Part shown: in pieces, positions 22,677 through 32,318 of the stretch
How positions within the stretch are numbered: the first letter of the stretch is position 1
Layout of the letters: the number at the start of each line of letters is the position of its first letter
Notes under the pieces: model-generated
The model's input: only the letters and a program-made list of their open reading frames with translations
Databases searched by the model: none
Told to the model about the DNA's origin: nothing
Position numbers and translations under genes: made by a program
Assembly (NCBI GenBank): GCA_001799575.1
Contig: MGTT01000010.1
Location: forward strand, 46,272 to 110,271
Source: Elusimicrobia bacterium GWA2_56_46
GTDB lineage: Bacteria; Elusimicrobiota; Elusimicrobia; Elusimicrobiales; UBA9959
Direction of reading: 5' to 3'
Length of the DNA stretch: 64,000 nucleotides

Positions 22677-24815
22677 CTATTTTTTTACCGGCTGGCCGGC
22701 CGGATGTCCGCCCTGCAGGAGAACTTTCCGGGAAAGCCTGATCTTGCCGTTGTTGTCCATATCTATCACTTTCACCTGCACTTCCTCTCCCATCTTGAGG
22801 ACGTCGCCTACTGTGCGCACGCGCTGGACGTCTATCTCGGAGATGTGCAACAGGCCTTCCTTGCCCGGCAGGATCTCGATGAATGCGCCGAAGTCGACTA
22901 TGGAGACGACTTTGCCGGTGTAGATGGTTCCTATTTCCACTTCCATCGTGTAGTAACCCACCATCGTTTTCGCGGCTTCGAGGCTCGCGCGATCCGTGCA
23001 GGAGATGAAGATCGAACCGTCGTCGTCGACTTCTATGTCGGCGCCGGTCTTTTCGATTATTCCGCGGATATTCTTTCCGCCGGGGCCTATGAACTGGCCT
23101 ATCTTCTCTTTGGCGATATGCATCTTGGCTATGCCGGGGGCGTACTTGGAGATGTCGGTTCTCGGGGCGGGCATATACTTTTCCATAAGGTCGAGGATAT
23201 GGTTCCTGCCGCGGGTCGCCTGCTCAATGGCTTCGCCCAGTATGTTCAGCGGTATGCCGGTAGCGAGCTTCACGTCCATCTGGAAAGCGGTTACGCCTTT
23301 CCTGGTGCCGGTCAGCTTGAAGTCCATATCGCCGAAGTGGTCTTCGAATCCGGAGATGTCGGAGATGACGGCGTGTTTGGAGCCGTCGGTGATGAGGCCC
23401 ATGGCTATACCGGAGCAGGCCGCTTTCATCGGCACGCCCGCGTCGAACATCGCCAGCGAGCCGCCGCAGACGGAAGCCATGGAGGACGAACCGTTGGATT
23501 CCAGGATGTCCGAGACGATCCTGATGGTGTACGGAAATAAGTCCTCCGAGGGCAGCAGCGGCGCGAGCGCGCGTTTGGCGAGGGCGCCGTGGCCTATCTC
23601 CCGCCTGCCGGGGCCCCTGTCGGGGCGGACTTCGCCGGTGGAATAGCCGGGGAAGTTGTAATGCAGCATGAATTTATCCAGCGACCGGCCTTCCAGGTCG
23701 TCCAGGATCTGCTTGTCGGCCGGGGTGCCGAGCGTTACCGTAGCCATGGTCTGGGTCTGGCCCCTGGTGAACACGGCCGAGCCGTGTGTCCTGGGGAGGA
23801 AGCCCGCCTGCATGGTGATATTGCGGATCTCGTCGGTTTTTCTGCCGTCGGCGCGGCGGCGCTGCTCCAGGATCTGGGCTCTTGAAAGGCCGTAAATTAC
23901 CTCTTCCATCAGGGTCTTCACCTGGAAAGAAACGGTTTTTTCTTCCGGGAATTTCTCGGCCATTTCCTTGATGAGGCCGTCTTTGACCTCGGAGATGGTG
24001 TTTTCCAGGACTTCTTTGGAGGGGAAAGACGCCAGAAGCTTCTCAATAGCCGGTTTACCCTTGGCTTCCACCGCGGCCTTTATCTCCGGTTTTATAACCG
24101 GCGCCGGAACCGCGGTTTTGGGTTTCCCGCAGGCTTCGCGGAGTTTTATCTGCAGATGGCAGAGCTTATCCAGTTCGGGTTTGCAGAGTTCCATGGCGGC
24201 GATGAGGTCGGAGTTGGGGATCTCTTTTCCCCCGCCCTCGCACATCAGTATGCCTTTGAGAGTGCCGGAGATGACGAGCTCAAGCTCGGCTTCCTGGCGC
24301 TGCTCCAAAGTCGGGTTAAGGACGAACTTGCCGTCGATCTTGCCTACCCTGGCGGCGGCCACGGGGCCGTTGAACGGGATGTCGGAGATCATCACGGCGG
24401 CGGCGGCGGCGTTGATCGCCAGCACGTCGGAATCATTCTGCCCGTCGCTGGACATGACCAGGGAGACGACCTGGGTCTCGGTGTTGAAGTATTCCGGGAA
24501 GAGCGGCCTTAAAGTGCGGTCCGAAAGCCTGGACGCCAGGACTTCTTTCTCGCGGGCCTTGCCTTCCCGTTTGAAGAAACCGCCGGGGATCTTGCCGGCC
24601 GCGTAGGTTCTTTCCTTATAATCCACGGAAAGGGGCACGAATTCCGGCGGATTGTCCTTGGGCTTTTTGGCCTGGACGCAGGAGGCCAGCACCATGGTCT
24701 CGCCGCAGCGCGCCATTACGGAGCCGCCGGCCTGCTTGGCCAGAAGCCCGGTTTCGAACGAAATTATCTTATCTCCGACCTTTTCTTCAAGGCGGACTAT
24801 TTTGGGTTCTGTCAT
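22677..24815 (-). CDS. pnp: Polyribonucleotide nucleotidyltransferase
   Basis: 712 residues. Two RNase PH domains flank the helical linker; [20 protein letters not shown] and the acidic block [12 protein letters not shown] are the active-site region. A KH domain ([21 protein letters not shown] region) and an S1 domain ([20 protein letters not shown]) complete the usual architecture. It degrades RNA phosphorolytically. It starts 5 nt after rpsO, the classic rpsO–pnp order. Confidence 0.97.
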   Translation of the reverse strand: MTEPKIVRLEEKVGDKIISFETGLLAKQAGGSVMARCGETMVLASCVQAKKPKDNPPEFVPLSVDYKERTYAAGKIPGGFFKREGKAREKEVLASRLSDRTLRPLFPEYFNTETQVVSLVMSSDGQNDSDVLAINAAAAAVMISDIPFNGPVAAARVGKIDGKFVLNPTLEQRQEAELELVISGTLKGILMCEGGGKEIPNSDLIAAMELCKPELDKLCHLQIKLREACGKPKTAVPAPVIKPEIKAAVEAKGKPAIEKLLASFPSKEVLENTISEVKDGLIKEMAEKFPEEKTVSFQVKTLMEEVIYGLSRAQILEQRRRADGRKTDEIRNITMQAGFLPRTHGSAVFTRGQTQTMATVTLGTPADKQILDDLEGRSLDKFMLHYNFPGYSTGEVRPDRGPGRREIGHGALAKRALAPLLPSEDLFPYTIRIVSDILESNGSSSMASVCGGSLAMFDAGVPMKAACSGIAMGLITDGSKHAVISDISGFEDHFGDMDFKLTGTRKGVTAFQMDVKLATGIPLNILGEAIEQATRGRNHILDLMEKYMPAPRTDISKYAPGIAKMHIAKEKIGQFIGPGGKNIRGIIEKTGADIEVDDDGSIFISCTDRASLEAAKTMVGYYTMEVEIGTIYTGKVVSIVDFGAFIEILPGKEGLLHISEIDVQRVRTVGDVLKMGEEVQVKVIDMDNNGKIRLSRKVLLQGGHPAGQPVKK

Positions 24816-24820
24816 TGGTA

Positions 24821-25090
24821 TTATTTCCTTAAGCCTAGTTGCTTGATCACTTTTTTGTATTCTTCCCGGTTGACCCTTTCGAGGTAGGTGAGGAAGTGTT
24901 TTCTCTTGTTAACGAGAATGGCGAGGCCCCTCTTGGTGGAGTGGTCTTTGGGGTTGGTGGTGATATGTTTGGCCAGGTACTGGATCCTTTCGGTCAGCAG
25001 GGCCACCTGCACTGACGAAGAACCGGTATTGACCGGGTTAGCGGAGAATTTCTCCACTATTTCTTTGGTTTTCTGTTTGGTTGTCGGCAT
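24821..25090 (-). CDS. rpsO: 30S ribosomal protein S15
   Basis: 89 residues, full length for S15, with the 16S rRNA-binding pattern [20 protein letters not shown] and [22 protein letters not shown]. It lies immediately upstream of pnp. A strong intrinsic terminator for the preceding barrel gene lies 73 bp upstream, so rpsO has its own promoter in the interval 25091–25162. Confidence 0.97.
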   Translation of the reverse strand: MPTTKQKTKEIVEKFSANPVNTGSSSVQVALLTERIQYLAKHITTNPKDHSTKRGLAILVNKRKHFLTYLERVNREEYKKVIKQLGLRK

Positions 25091-25162
25091 TTTGTTCTCT
25101 CTTTTTTAAGATTTTTATCTTAAGTCCATTATAGGAATTCCGGGCGGGTAAGTCAATTCAGC

Positions 25163-25197
25163 GAAAAGGAGCCTGGCTCTTTTGCCAGGCTCCTTTT
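25163..25197 (-). terminator. Intrinsic terminator after the FadL-type gene
   Basis: A 13-bp perfect stem (AAAGGAGCCTGGC and its complement) with a 6-nt loop and a run of T on the plus side and A/T on the minus side. It lies 24 bp after the barrel gene stop. A hairpin with nearly the same stem ends priA at 55253–55303. Confidence 0.9.
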
Positions 25198-25221
25198 TGA
25201 ACAATTGCCGGTTCTGTCAGG

Positions 25222-26424
25222 TTAGAACTTGAACGTAAGGCCCAGGTCGTAAGCGTCCTCGGAGAGCTTGGACTTGATATTTATGGCGCCGGAGCTGTCG
25301 GTTTCGCTTATGGTCTTTTCAAAGGCTTTCTTGTAGCCCAGGTTCAGCGTGAACCTGGGAGAGAATTCGTAGCCTACGCCCAGCGTCATGTGGTTCTCCA
25401 CCACTGCGGGGAAGCCGATGACGCGGAAATACTCGTAGTTGAAGTTGTTCATGACTTTGCCCTGCACGTTGGTGTTTCCGGCGGAGTTGAAAGCGGCGTG
25501 CTTCTTTACCGGGTTCTTGCCGTAATTCCAGCCGGCGCGCAGCGTTACTTTATCGATGGCTTTGTTCTGGACGCCCAGGCCGTAAACGGTCTGCGATTCC
25601 CAGTCGAAGTCCTTGCCGTAGCCGTCGGTGTTTGCCCAGTCTACATACTTTATGTCCGCGGAAAGAATCCATTTATCCAGGCCTTTGTACGAAGCGCCAA
25701 CTCCGTACTGGGCCGGATTTTCCAGTTTGAGCGTGTCGAAAGTTCCGTTCATATCGAAGTCGTAAACGCGCTCATGAGCCACATTCTGCGGGGTCACGTA
25801 GACGAGGCCGAAGTCCCACAGCCCGTATTGATAGCCCGCTCCAAGGCGCGCGCCAATAGCGTAGTTATGGGCAAGGCCGGAGCCGAAGTCGGCGGCCTGA
25901 TAGTCAATGTCAAGTCCGGCGCCGTAGGAAAAAGCGCCGTATTTACAAGAGAGGGCCGGGATGAATTTCATGACGGACACCTTGGTATTCATCTTTCCGG
26001 TCACATCCTTGTTCCTGTAATCCACGCCCATGCCGGTCACGCCGTAAGCGGCTATGCCGAAGTTCATTTTGTCGTTTATCGGGTTGGAGAGGCCGATGGC
26101 CGGCACGGCATAGGCCTCGTCCTGGCTGGTGGCCTTCCAGTTGCCCGGCATACCGCCGCCTGAAGGAGCCAGCACAGTCGCTTTCACCGTGGGGATAAAG
26201 TAGGTGCCGGCGAAGTTGAACTGCGAGCCGGAGATCTGCGAGAGCCCGGCCGGATTCGAGAAGATAGCGCTGATGGCGTCCTGGGGGGCCGCTATGCCGG
26301 TGCCGCCCATGGCGCGCGACGTGGGGCCCACGCCGATGAGATTGGTTCCGTTAGTGGCGAAACCGCTGGACGAGAGGCCGGCTACTAAGAAAGCCGCCGC
26401 TAAAATACCTGCCGATTTTTTCAT
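25222..26424 (-). CDS. FadL/OmpP1/TodX-type outer-membrane transporter
   Basis: 400 residues. A signal peptide precedes the FadL N-terminal hatch signature (LIGVGPTSRAMGGTGIA, then DAISAIFSNPAGLSQI). Many beta strands follow (for example TLNLGYKKAFEKTI), ending in a Phe-terminated strand (LGLTFKF). The family imports hydrophobic compounds across the outer membrane. Good RBS (AGGAGG). It lies downstream of the sulfur-transfer operon, separated by a heptamer array, and may be transcribed with it or alone. Confidence 0.88.
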   Translation of the reverse strand: MKKSAGILAAAFLVAGLSSSGFATNGTNLIGVGPTSRAMGGTGIAAPQDAISAIFSNPAGLSQISGSQFNFAGTYFIPTVKATVLAPSGGGMPGNWKATSQDEAYAVPAIGLSNPINDKMNFGIAAYGVTGMGVDYRNKDVTGKMNTKVSVMKFIPALSCKYGAFSYGAGLDIDYQAADFGSGLAHNYAIGARLGAGYQYGLWDFGLVYVTPQNVAHERVYDFDMNGTFDTLKLENPAQYGVGASYKGLDKWILSADIKYVDWANTDGYGKDFDWESQTVYGLGVQNKAIDKVTLRAGWNYGKNPVKKHAAFNSAGNTNVQGKVMNNFNYEYFRVIGFPAVVENHMTLGVGYEFSPRFTLNLGYKKAFEKTISETDSSGAINIKSKLSEDAYDLGLTFKF

Positions 26425-26462
26425 TTACATTTCCTCCTGTAAGTTCACCGAATTTAAAAAAC

Positions 26463-26497
26463 CTTTAGCCTTCAGCCTTTATCCTTAAGCCTTTCCC
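26463..26497 (-). repeat. Heptamer array after dsrE2
   Basis: Five units in exact 7-bp register on the plus strand: CTTTAGC, CTTCAGC, CTTTATC, CTTAAGC, CTTTCCC. The array abuts the stop codon of the DsrE-like gene (26497–26499). No clear second arm is seen. The unit type is close to that at 52253–52281. Confidence 0.8.
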
Positions 26498-27048
26498 TAT
26501 ATGAACAGTGATGCCTTGCTGGTACCGGCCTCGGCCAGGAACTTGGCTACGCCAGCGCTCTTGAGGTTGGGATAGTCTATCATCTCTTCCAGCTTGTAGC
26601 CCATAAGATCCATGCTCATCTGGCAGACATAGATCTCCACTCCAGAGTCGGCGGCAACTTTCATCAATTGCCCGAGGCTCATCACGTTGTGTTTTTTCAT
26701 TATTCCTTTTATCATGGCTTTGCCCATTCCGCCCATGTTCATCTTGGAGAGTTTTGTGCCGTCCGCTCCGTTGGGGAGCATCAGTTCGAACATTTTTGAG
26801 ACCGCGTCCTTGGAAACCGTCTTCTTAGGGTCTTTCAGCGCGGAGATGGACCAGAAAGTGAAGAACATCACAACTTTCTCGTACATCGCGGCCGCGCCGG
26901 TGGCGATGATGAAAGAGGCCAGCAGTTTGTCCAGGTCCCCGCTCATCACCACCATGGAGAGTTTGTCCTGCGGGGCATTGGCTTTCAAAGTGTCCACTTC
27001 GCCTTTCAGGGCTTCCAGTTTCGCTTCCAGTTCTTTTAGATCGGCCAT
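26497..27048 (-). CDS. DsrE2-like sulfur-carrier family protein
   Basis: 183 residues. An N-terminal heptad coiled coil (LKELEAKLEALKGEVDTLKA) is followed by a DsrE-fold domain: KLSMVVMSGDLDKLLASFII, AAMYEKVVMFFTFW, and the conserved Cys in EIYVCQMSMDLMGY. DsrE2 proteins are persulfide carriers working with TusA, which is encoded six genes upstream in the same operon. Good RBS (AAAGGAG). The ATP-free sulfur-relay role is inferred from family and context. Confidence 0.8.
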   Translation of the reverse strand: MADLKELEAKLEALKGEVDTLKANAPQDKLSMVVMSGDLDKLLASFIIATGAAAMYEKVVMFFTFWSISALKDPKKTVSKDAVSKMFELMLPNGADGTKLSKMNMGGMGKAMIKGIMKKHNVMSLGQLMKVAADSGVEIYVCQMSMDLMGYKLEEMIDYPNLKSAGVAKFLAEAGTSKASLFI

Positions 27049-27076
27049 TTGTTTTCTCCTTTATCCTCAATTATTC

Positions 27077-27409
27077 TCAATGCGTATAATCCATAATTTT
27101 TATCTTTTCCCCCGCTTTTTTAGAGATCGCTTCTTTCATTGTTTCCCGGTGCGGGCAGGGGAAGCCTATCGGGTTCCCGTTCTTTATGCAGGAGGCCAGG
27201 ACTATTATTTCCACGCCCCGCTCGATCATAACGGCGGCCCGGGAGACGGCGCGCTTGCCGGGGCAGCCGCCGCAGGAGACAAAAGCGGCCACTTCCACCG
27301 GCCCCGTTTCGGCGAAAGAGCCTTTGCCCATAGCGGCGAATTTAAAGTCCGTAGTGCCGGGACATATATCCTCGGTCTGCTGACAGCGTATGATCCCGGC
27401 TTTTTTCAT
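27077..27409 (-). CDS. CGGC-domain cysteine-rich protein
   Basis: 110 residues with a CQQTEDICPG segment, the VSCGGCPGK motif and a C-terminal CIKNGNPIGFPCPH. All are typical of the CGGC family of putative metal- or Fe–S-binding proteins. It starts a few bases after the QmoC-like stop. Its placement between QmoC and DsrE2 suggests a redox or sulfur-handling accessory role, not demonstrated. Confidence 0.8.
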   Translation of the reverse strand: MKKAGIIRCQQTEDICPGTTDFKFAAMGKGSFAETGPVEVAAFVSCGGCPGKRAVSRAAVMIERGVEIIVLASCIKNGNPIGFPCPHRETMKEAISKKAGEKIKIMDYTH

Positions 27410-27413
27410 ATTT

Positions 27414-28499
27414 TTATAAACTGAAAGCCGTACCGGCCTCAGCCTCCTTTTTAATATGCTGGAAATATATGGCCAGCGGCCTGAAGAAAATATGTATCCA
27501 CTTGGTGAACGGCACTATCAGGATTATCCATACCGTTTCTATGGCGATATTTATCCTGTAAAGCTGCGCAAGCAGAGGGTTCTCCGGGCCGTAGGCTACA
27601 TTGGTGAAATGAGTGGCCAGTGTGGAAAGGCCGATGAGGAACAGCATCGTCACGAACAGCCAGTCGCTCGGATGCGAGAACTTGGAGGATTCCCTGCGTT
27701 TGAAAACGCGCCGCAGAGACATCGAACCGCCGCCTATTATTATGGAAAGTCCGGCGTACCAGACCAGCAGACTGACCGGCCCGAACGGTGTGTAACGCTC
27801 ATTCAGCGGCTCCAGCAAATGCAGGTTGGAGATCAGCAGCGTCAGCGTGTAGCCGCTCATCACCAGCAGATGGGAGATCCACCGCCACCAGTCGGTTTCC
27901 TCGCAGCCGGTGAAGTTCGCCTGCGTGAAGCCGTGGTAAAAAGTTTCGTAGATGTGTTTCGGTTTGAAAGTGAGCGCTATTTTGCCAAGCGGTTTTACTA
28001 TTATATGCCGGTACATATTCAGGACATAGCCGCCCAGCGCCAGCGTGACGTATACCGGAAAAGCCATTTCTATTTTTGCGGCCAGCGCGCCGAAATCCCC
28101 GGTGTAGCGGTTGAACAGGACGACCAGCGCCGCAAAAAGCCCGGCCGCCAGGGAAATCTGAAGATAGCTGTTTTTATAGAAGATCTTTGAGATCCCGGTT
28201 ATGTCGTACCTGGCTATCAGGTAGCGTCTCAGCGCCATCATATACTCTCCGGGGCTGGCTTCGCGCGGGCAGGTCTGCGAGCATTCGCCGCAATAGTAAC
28301 AGTGCCAAGGCTCCACGGCCGAAATTATTTTATCTTCCAGCCCCACCTGGCCGCAGCGTATCAGGCGCCGCGGGAAAGAGGCGTCCTCTTTGGCAAGCGG
28401 GCAGACGGCGGTGCAGTTGCCGCAGTTGAAGCAGGCTGAAATATCGAAAGCGCCGTACTTCCTGATTTCTTCCAGCAGTTCCGGGTTTACCCGCGTCAT
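27414..28499 (-). CDS. QmoC-like HdrC–HdrE fusion membrane subunit
   Basis: 361 residues. The N-terminal ferredoxin domain has two 4Fe–4S motifs (CFNCGNCTAVCP, about residues 22–33; CYYCGECSQTCP, about 77–88). A five- to six-helix membrane domain of the nitrate-reductase-gamma/HdrE type carries candidate haem histidines. This fusion is characteristic of QmoC, which links cytoplasmic HdrA-like subunits to the quinone pool. It overlaps the preceding small gene by 4 nt. Confidence 0.85.
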   Translation of the reverse strand: MTRVNPELLEEIRKYGAFDISACFNCGNCTAVCPLAKEDASFPRRLIRCGQVGLEDKIISAVEPWHCYYCGECSQTCPREASPGEYMMALRRYLIARYDITGISKIFYKNSYLQISLAAGLFAALVVLFNRYTGDFGALAAKIEMAFPVYVTLALGGYVLNMYRHIIVKPLGKIALTFKPKHIYETFYHGFTQANFTGCEETDWWRWISHLLVMSGYTLTLLISNLHLLEPLNERYTPFGPVSLLVWYAGLSIIIGGGSMSLRRVFKRRESSKFSHPSDWLFVTMLFLIGLSTLATHFTNVAYGPENPLLAQLYRINIAIETVWIILIVPFTKWIHIFFRPLAIYFQHIKKEAEAGTAFSL

Positions 28500-28786
28500 T
28501 TAGTCTCCCCGTTTTTAAGAACGTATCTGGGGTACGCGCCGCGGCCGGGGAGATCCTCCACCTTGCCGTATTTACGCAGGCCTGTCAGATGCCACAGCGC
28601 TTTATCGGCGGCAAGGCCGGCGGCGGCCGCGATTTCCGGCACGGATTTAGGCCCGTCTTTCAGCGCGTCCAGTATGGCTTTCTGCGCCTTGTTCTGGGCG
28701 GCCACATAGTCGCGCAGCTCCTTTGCGACCGGCCCTTTCGTGTCGTTAAGTTTTTTCAATTGTTCCGCGATTTTTTCTTTGCCCAT
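28496..28786 (-). CDS. Small winged-helix-like protein within the Hdr/Qmo operon
   Basis: 96 residues. A helical N-terminus is followed by a winged-helix pattern (QKAILDALKDGPKSVPEIAA, then AADKALWHLTGLRKYGKV). It overlaps qmoC by 4 nt and follows the QmoB-like gene by 11 nt, with its own RBS (AAGGACGGAG). It could be a regulator or a structural adaptor; no metal-binding Cys is present. Confidence 0.65.
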   Translation of the reverse strand: MGKEKIAEQLKKLNDTKGPVAKELRDYVAAQNKAQKAILDALKDGPKSVPEIAAAAGLAADKALWHLTGLRKYGKVEDLPGRGAYPRYVLKNGETK

Positions 28787-28797
28787 AGCTCCGTCCT

Positions 28798-30591
28798 TTA
28801 GCCTTCTTTTCCTATCGCGTCAACCATAGCGTCGAACTGATCCAGCGTCCAGCCGGCCACGTCTATGGCGCGGACCGGGCAGACAGCCACGCAGGCGCCG
28901 CAGCCCTTGCAGAGCGCGGGATTCACCTGGGCGAGCTTTTTCCCGTTCTTTTCGGTCATCATCAGCGCGCCCTCGTAGGAGCACTCGGCTGGACAGAGGC
29001 CGCAGCCGGTGCACTTCGCTTCGTCCACCACGGCTACAAAAGGTTCCAGCGGTATATCTGGTTCCGCCAGCAGTATGGCGGCCTTGGCGGCGGCTGTGGC
29101 CGCGGCGGCGGCGGTTTCTGTGAGATCCATAGGGGCCTGGGCCGTGCCTGCGATGAATATTCCGGAGTTCGCCGCTTCCACCGGGCGCAGCTTGGGGTGC
29201 ACTTCCTGCAGAAAGCGGTCGGCTCCGACAGCCAGTTTCATCTGCGAGGCCAGGAACTTTATATCGGAGGGCATCATGCCGGTTACCAGCACCAGCAGAT
29301 CCGCCTTTATCTCTAGTTCCTCGTTCCAGGTGAGTACGTCTTTCACCTTCACGGTATGAGCGACGCGCGCTGATTCCACTATCGGTTGATCGGTTTCGGC
29401 ATGGCGGAAGAAAATCACTCCGTCTTTGGAGGCTTTCTCGTAATAATCCTCGTGCCGCATGCCGTAGGTGCGTATGTCGCGGTAGATATCGTAAATTTGC
29501 ACGGCGGGGTATTTTTCTTTTACCTGGTTGGCGGTGTAGAGCGCGGAAGTGCAGCAGACGCGGGAGCAGTAGTCGTTGACCTTGCCGTCGGCCTGGGGCT
29601 GGTTAACGCCTTCTATCTGGCGGGAGCCCACGCAATGGATCAGGGCCAGGCTTTTTATTTCTTTGCCGGCGTATTCCAGGCGGCCGGCCGGGGAATTCTT
29701 CAGCAGGGTTATCAAGTCCGGGAGGGTGACCACATTGGCTGCCTCGCCGAAGCCGAACTCGCCTTTGTGCGGCTTGTAATGCTCGAAACCGGTGGCCATG
29801 ATGACGGCGCCGGCTTTTATCTGCGCCATGCCGCCGTCGGATTTTTTGAAATTTATCTTAAAGTTGCCGACAAAACCGCCGACGAAGTCTATTTCCGCGC
29901 CCGTATGCACGGTGATCAGCTTCTCCGCGGCCACCAGATCTTCGAATTTTTTAAGCACGGAGGAAGCCTGCTCGCCGGAAGGATATACTTTGCCCAGTTC
30001 CAGGAGTTTTCCCCCGAGGCGCGGGGCTTTTTCTATTATCACGGCTTCAAGGCCTTTGCCGGCGGCCGCCAGCGCCGCTTTCATGCCGGCCGCGCCGCCG
30101 CCGATGACGGCCACGCGGGGCTCGGCGGCCACGCGTATGGCGTTGAGCGGATCCTGCCGCAGGACCTTTTCCACTCCGGCTTGCGTCAGTTTTACGGCCT
30201 TGGCGGTGGCGCCTTCGTGGTCGGCCTTGTGCACCCAGCTGACCTGCTCCCGGATGTTGACGTGCTCGTAAAGATAGGGGTTTATGCCGGCGCGCTGAAG
30301 GACGCCCCGGAAAGTCAGCTCGTGCAGACTGGGCGAGCAGGCGGCCACCACCACGCGGTTGACGCCCAGCTTCTTTATATCGTCGATGATCAGATCCTGG
30401 CCGTTGGAGGAGCACATGAAAGCGTACTCGCGGGCCACGGCCACGCCGGGGTATCTGGCCATTTCGGCGGCCACTTTTTTTACGTCCACGACATCGGAGA
30501 TGTTGCCGCCGCAGTGGCAGACATAGACGGCCGTTTTCGGGGCCTGCCGGTAATTGTCTTTTGCCGCCTCGTCCTTTATATTCTCTTCCAT
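28798..30591 (-). CDS. HdrA-like flavoprotein with C-terminal ferredoxin domain (QmoB-like)
   Basis: 597 residues from the ATG at 30591 (TGATG overlap; a GTG lies one codon upstream). It has the HdrA N-terminal domain (VYVCHCGGNISDVVD; VVVAACSPSLHE), an FAD-binding motif (VAVIGGGAAGMKAALAAAGK), a Cys-containing HdrA region (CSRVCC) and two C-terminal 4Fe–4S motifs (CTGCGLCPAECS; CKGCGACVAVCP). Unlike SRB QmoB it lacks a fused MvhD domain; MvhD is a separate gene upstream. It probably forms a cytoplasmic complex with the second HdrA and QmoC. Confidence 0.85.
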   Translation of the reverse strand: MEENIKDEAAKDNYRQAPKTAVYVCHCGGNISDVVDVKKVAAEMARYPGVAVAREYAFMCSSNGQDLIIDDIKKLGVNRVVVAACSPSLHELTFRGVLQRAGINPYLYEHVNIREQVSWVHKADHEGATAKAVKLTQAGVEKVLRQDPLNAIRVAAEPRVAVIGGGAAGMKAALAAAGKGLEAVIIEKAPRLGGKLLELGKVYPSGEQASSVLKKFEDLVAAEKLITVHTGAEIDFVGGFVGNFKINFKKSDGGMAQIKAGAVIMATGFEHYKPHKGEFGFGEAANVVTLPDLITLLKNSPAGRLEYAGKEIKSLALIHCVGSRQIEGVNQPQADGKVNDYCSRVCCTSALYTANQVKEKYPAVQIYDIYRDIRTYGMRHEDYYEKASKDGVIFFRHAETDQPIVESARVAHTVKVKDVLTWNEELEIKADLLVLVTGMMPSDIKFLASQMKLAVGADRFLQEVHPKLRPVEAANSGIFIAGTAQAPMDLTETAAAAATAAAKAAILLAEPDIPLEPFVAVVDEAKCTGCGLCPAECSYEGALMMTEKNGKKLAQVNPALCKGCGACVAVCPVRAIDVAGWTLDQFDAMVDAIGKEG

Positions 30592-31880
30592 CACAGTTTC
30601 CTTATATAGTTGGCGGCCTCTATGGCGGCGGAGCCCGCGTCGACCACCGAGTCGGGGATGTCGCGGGGGCCCTTGACCACCCCGGCCGCGAATACGCCGG
30701 CGCCGGCGGTAACGGCGGAGGAGATGTTTTCGTCCGAGAGCTTGACGAAGCCGAAGTCGTTTAATTCCGCGCCGAGGTGGAAAGAGGAAACGTCGCAGCC
30801 GGGTATGAGGCCCTGCGAGAGCACCACCAGGTCGTGCTTTACTTCCTCGGGGGCGGAAGTCCCCTCCTGGCGCTCTATGCGCACTATGGGATTATGCCCG
30901 GCGTCCTCCGTGACGCGCGCCACTTTGGCTTTTACGAAGCTGATCCCCATGGCTTTGGCGTTGTTGTAAAACTGCTCGTAGCCTTTGCCGAAGGCGCGTA
31001 TATCCATGTAGTAGATGGTGATATCGGCCGTCGGCAGCGAGCCGGTAAGGAGCGTGGCCTGTTTTATGGCGTACATGCAGCAGACGCGCGAGCAGTACGG
31101 CACGCCGATGCTTTTGTCGCGGGAGCCTGCGCATTGCACATAGGCCACGGAATCCGGAACCTTGCCGTCCGACGGGCGCAGTACGCGGCCGTAGGGGCCG
31201 TGCGGGGCCAGCAGGCGTTCGGCGGCCATCGGGGCCAGAACATTCGGCAGATTCCCAAGACCATACTGCTTTTTGGCGGTCATCGGCGTGGTTTCGTAGC
31301 CGGTGGCGAGGATCACCGCCCTGGCTTTTATCTCCAGCGGCGAGGGTTCCTGGAGGAAGTCTATGCAGTCCTTGGGGCAGACGCGGGCGCAGGCGCCGCA
31401 GCGTATACAGTGCTCCGGGTACATGACCGGGAACTGCGGTATGGCGTTGGTGAACGGTATGGAGATGGTTTTCTTGACGCCGAGGCCCATTTCAAACTCG
31501 TCAGGCAGGCAGACGGGGCAGACTTCCTCGCAGCGTTTGCAGGAGATGCATTCTTTTTCATCCACATAGCGGGGTTTGCGGGTGACCGCGGCGGTGAAAG
31601 TTTTTCCTTCGCGCTTTATTCCGTCCACTACGCTATAGGTGAAAGCCTGTATGCGCGGGTGATGGGAGACCGAGGCCATGCGCGGCGTGGTTATGCAGCT
31701 GGCGCAGTCCAGCGTCGGGAAGACCTTGCTTAGGGAGATCATCTTGCCGCCTATGCTGGGCGACTTCTCCACTATGGCGACCGAGAAGCCCTGGTCTGCC
31801 ATGTCGAGCGCAGCCTGCAGGCCGGCTATGCCGGAGCCCACGACCAGCGCGTCTACCTCTATCTTTTCCCCTGCAATCAT
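30591..31880 (-). CDS. HdrA-like flavoprotein (QmoA-like)
   Basis: 429 residues from the ATG at 31880, which overlaps the mvhD stop (ATGA). The longer frame from 31937 would overlap mvhD by 61 nt. The FAD motif is VVGSGIAGLQAALDMADQG. The HdrA-specific cluster PTLDCASCITTPRM and two 4Fe–4S motifs (CISCKRCEEVCP; CIRCGACARVCP) follow, then CSRVCCM. It lacks the N-terminal extension of the downstream HdrA, as QmoA does. Confidence 0.87.
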   Translation of the reverse strand: MIAGEKIEVDALVVGSGIAGLQAALDMADQGFSVAIVEKSPSIGGKMISLSKVFPTLDCASCITTPRMASVSHHPRIQAFTYSVVDGIKREGKTFTAAVTRKPRYVDEKECISCKRCEEVCPVCLPDEFEMGLGVKKTISIPFTNAIPQFPVMYPEHCIRCGACARVCPKDCIDFLQEPSPLEIKARAVILATGYETTPMTAKKQYGLGNLPNVLAPMAAERLLAPHGPYGRVLRPSDGKVPDSVAYVQCAGSRDKSIGVPYCSRVCCMYAIKQATLLTGSLPTADITIYYMDIRAFGKGYEQFYNNAKAMGISFVKAKVARVTEDAGHNPIVRIERQEGTSAPEEVKHDLVVLSQGLIPGCDVSSFHLGAELNDFGFVKLSDENISSAVTAGAGVFAAGVVKGPRDIPDSVVDAGSAAIEAANYIRKL

Positions 31881-32257
31881 GACGCGGCCACCGCCTTTTC
31901 CATTTCGGAGATTTCTTTGAGGAAAGCCGCCCGGCATACCGTGCAGATGGTCGTGAGTTTGAGGCGCGCGGCGGGTATGCCCTTTGCTTTCATTTTTTCG
32001 TAGACGCGGGCCACGCGGGCGGCAAGGCGCGGGTAGGCGCCCTCATACGGGCAGTCGGAGCCGGAGGACATGATAATGATCCCGGCTATACCTTTGTCGA
32101 AAGCCCGGAGGTAGAAGTCTTCGGGGAACATGACGGGATCCGGCACGCGTATTATGTAGGTATTGGCGCCATAAGCGAGCCTGGCCTGGCCCACGGCGTT
32201 GGCGCCGGGGTAGGAACTGTGGTTAGTGGTGATAATTAATATTTTCCTGGAAGACAT
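31877..32257 (-). CDS. mvhD: MvhD/FlpD-type Fe–S electron-transfer subunit
   Basis: 126 residues. MvhD-family features are IIIMSSGSDCPYE and a C-terminal CTVCRAAFLKEI. The family passes electrons to HdrA from hydrogenase or formate dehydrogenase; no such partner is in the window. It is translationally coupled to the QmoA-like gene and separated from tusA by a heptamer array. No RBS is obvious. Confidence 0.8.
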   Translation of the reverse strand: MSSRKILIITTNHSSYPGANAVGQARLAYGANTYIIRVPDPVMFPEDFYLRAFDKGIAGIIIMSSGSDCPYEGAYPRLAARVARVYEKMKAKGIPAARLKLTTICTVCRAAFLKEISEMEKAVAAS

Positions 32258-32280
32258 ACGGTATGTAAACGCTATCTATC

Positions 32281-32315
32281 GATTACCGGATACTGGATAC
32301 CGCTTACCGCTTTGG
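32281..32315 (-). repeat. Heptamer array between tusA and mvhD
   Basis: Units in 7-bp register on the plus strand: GATTACC, GGATACT, GGATACC, GCTTACC, GCTTTGG. The array ends 3 bp from the tusA stop codon. Upstream at 32258–32280 weaker units (ACGGTAT, CTATCTA) may be a partner arm. Confidence 0.75.
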
Positions 32316-32318
32316 CGG

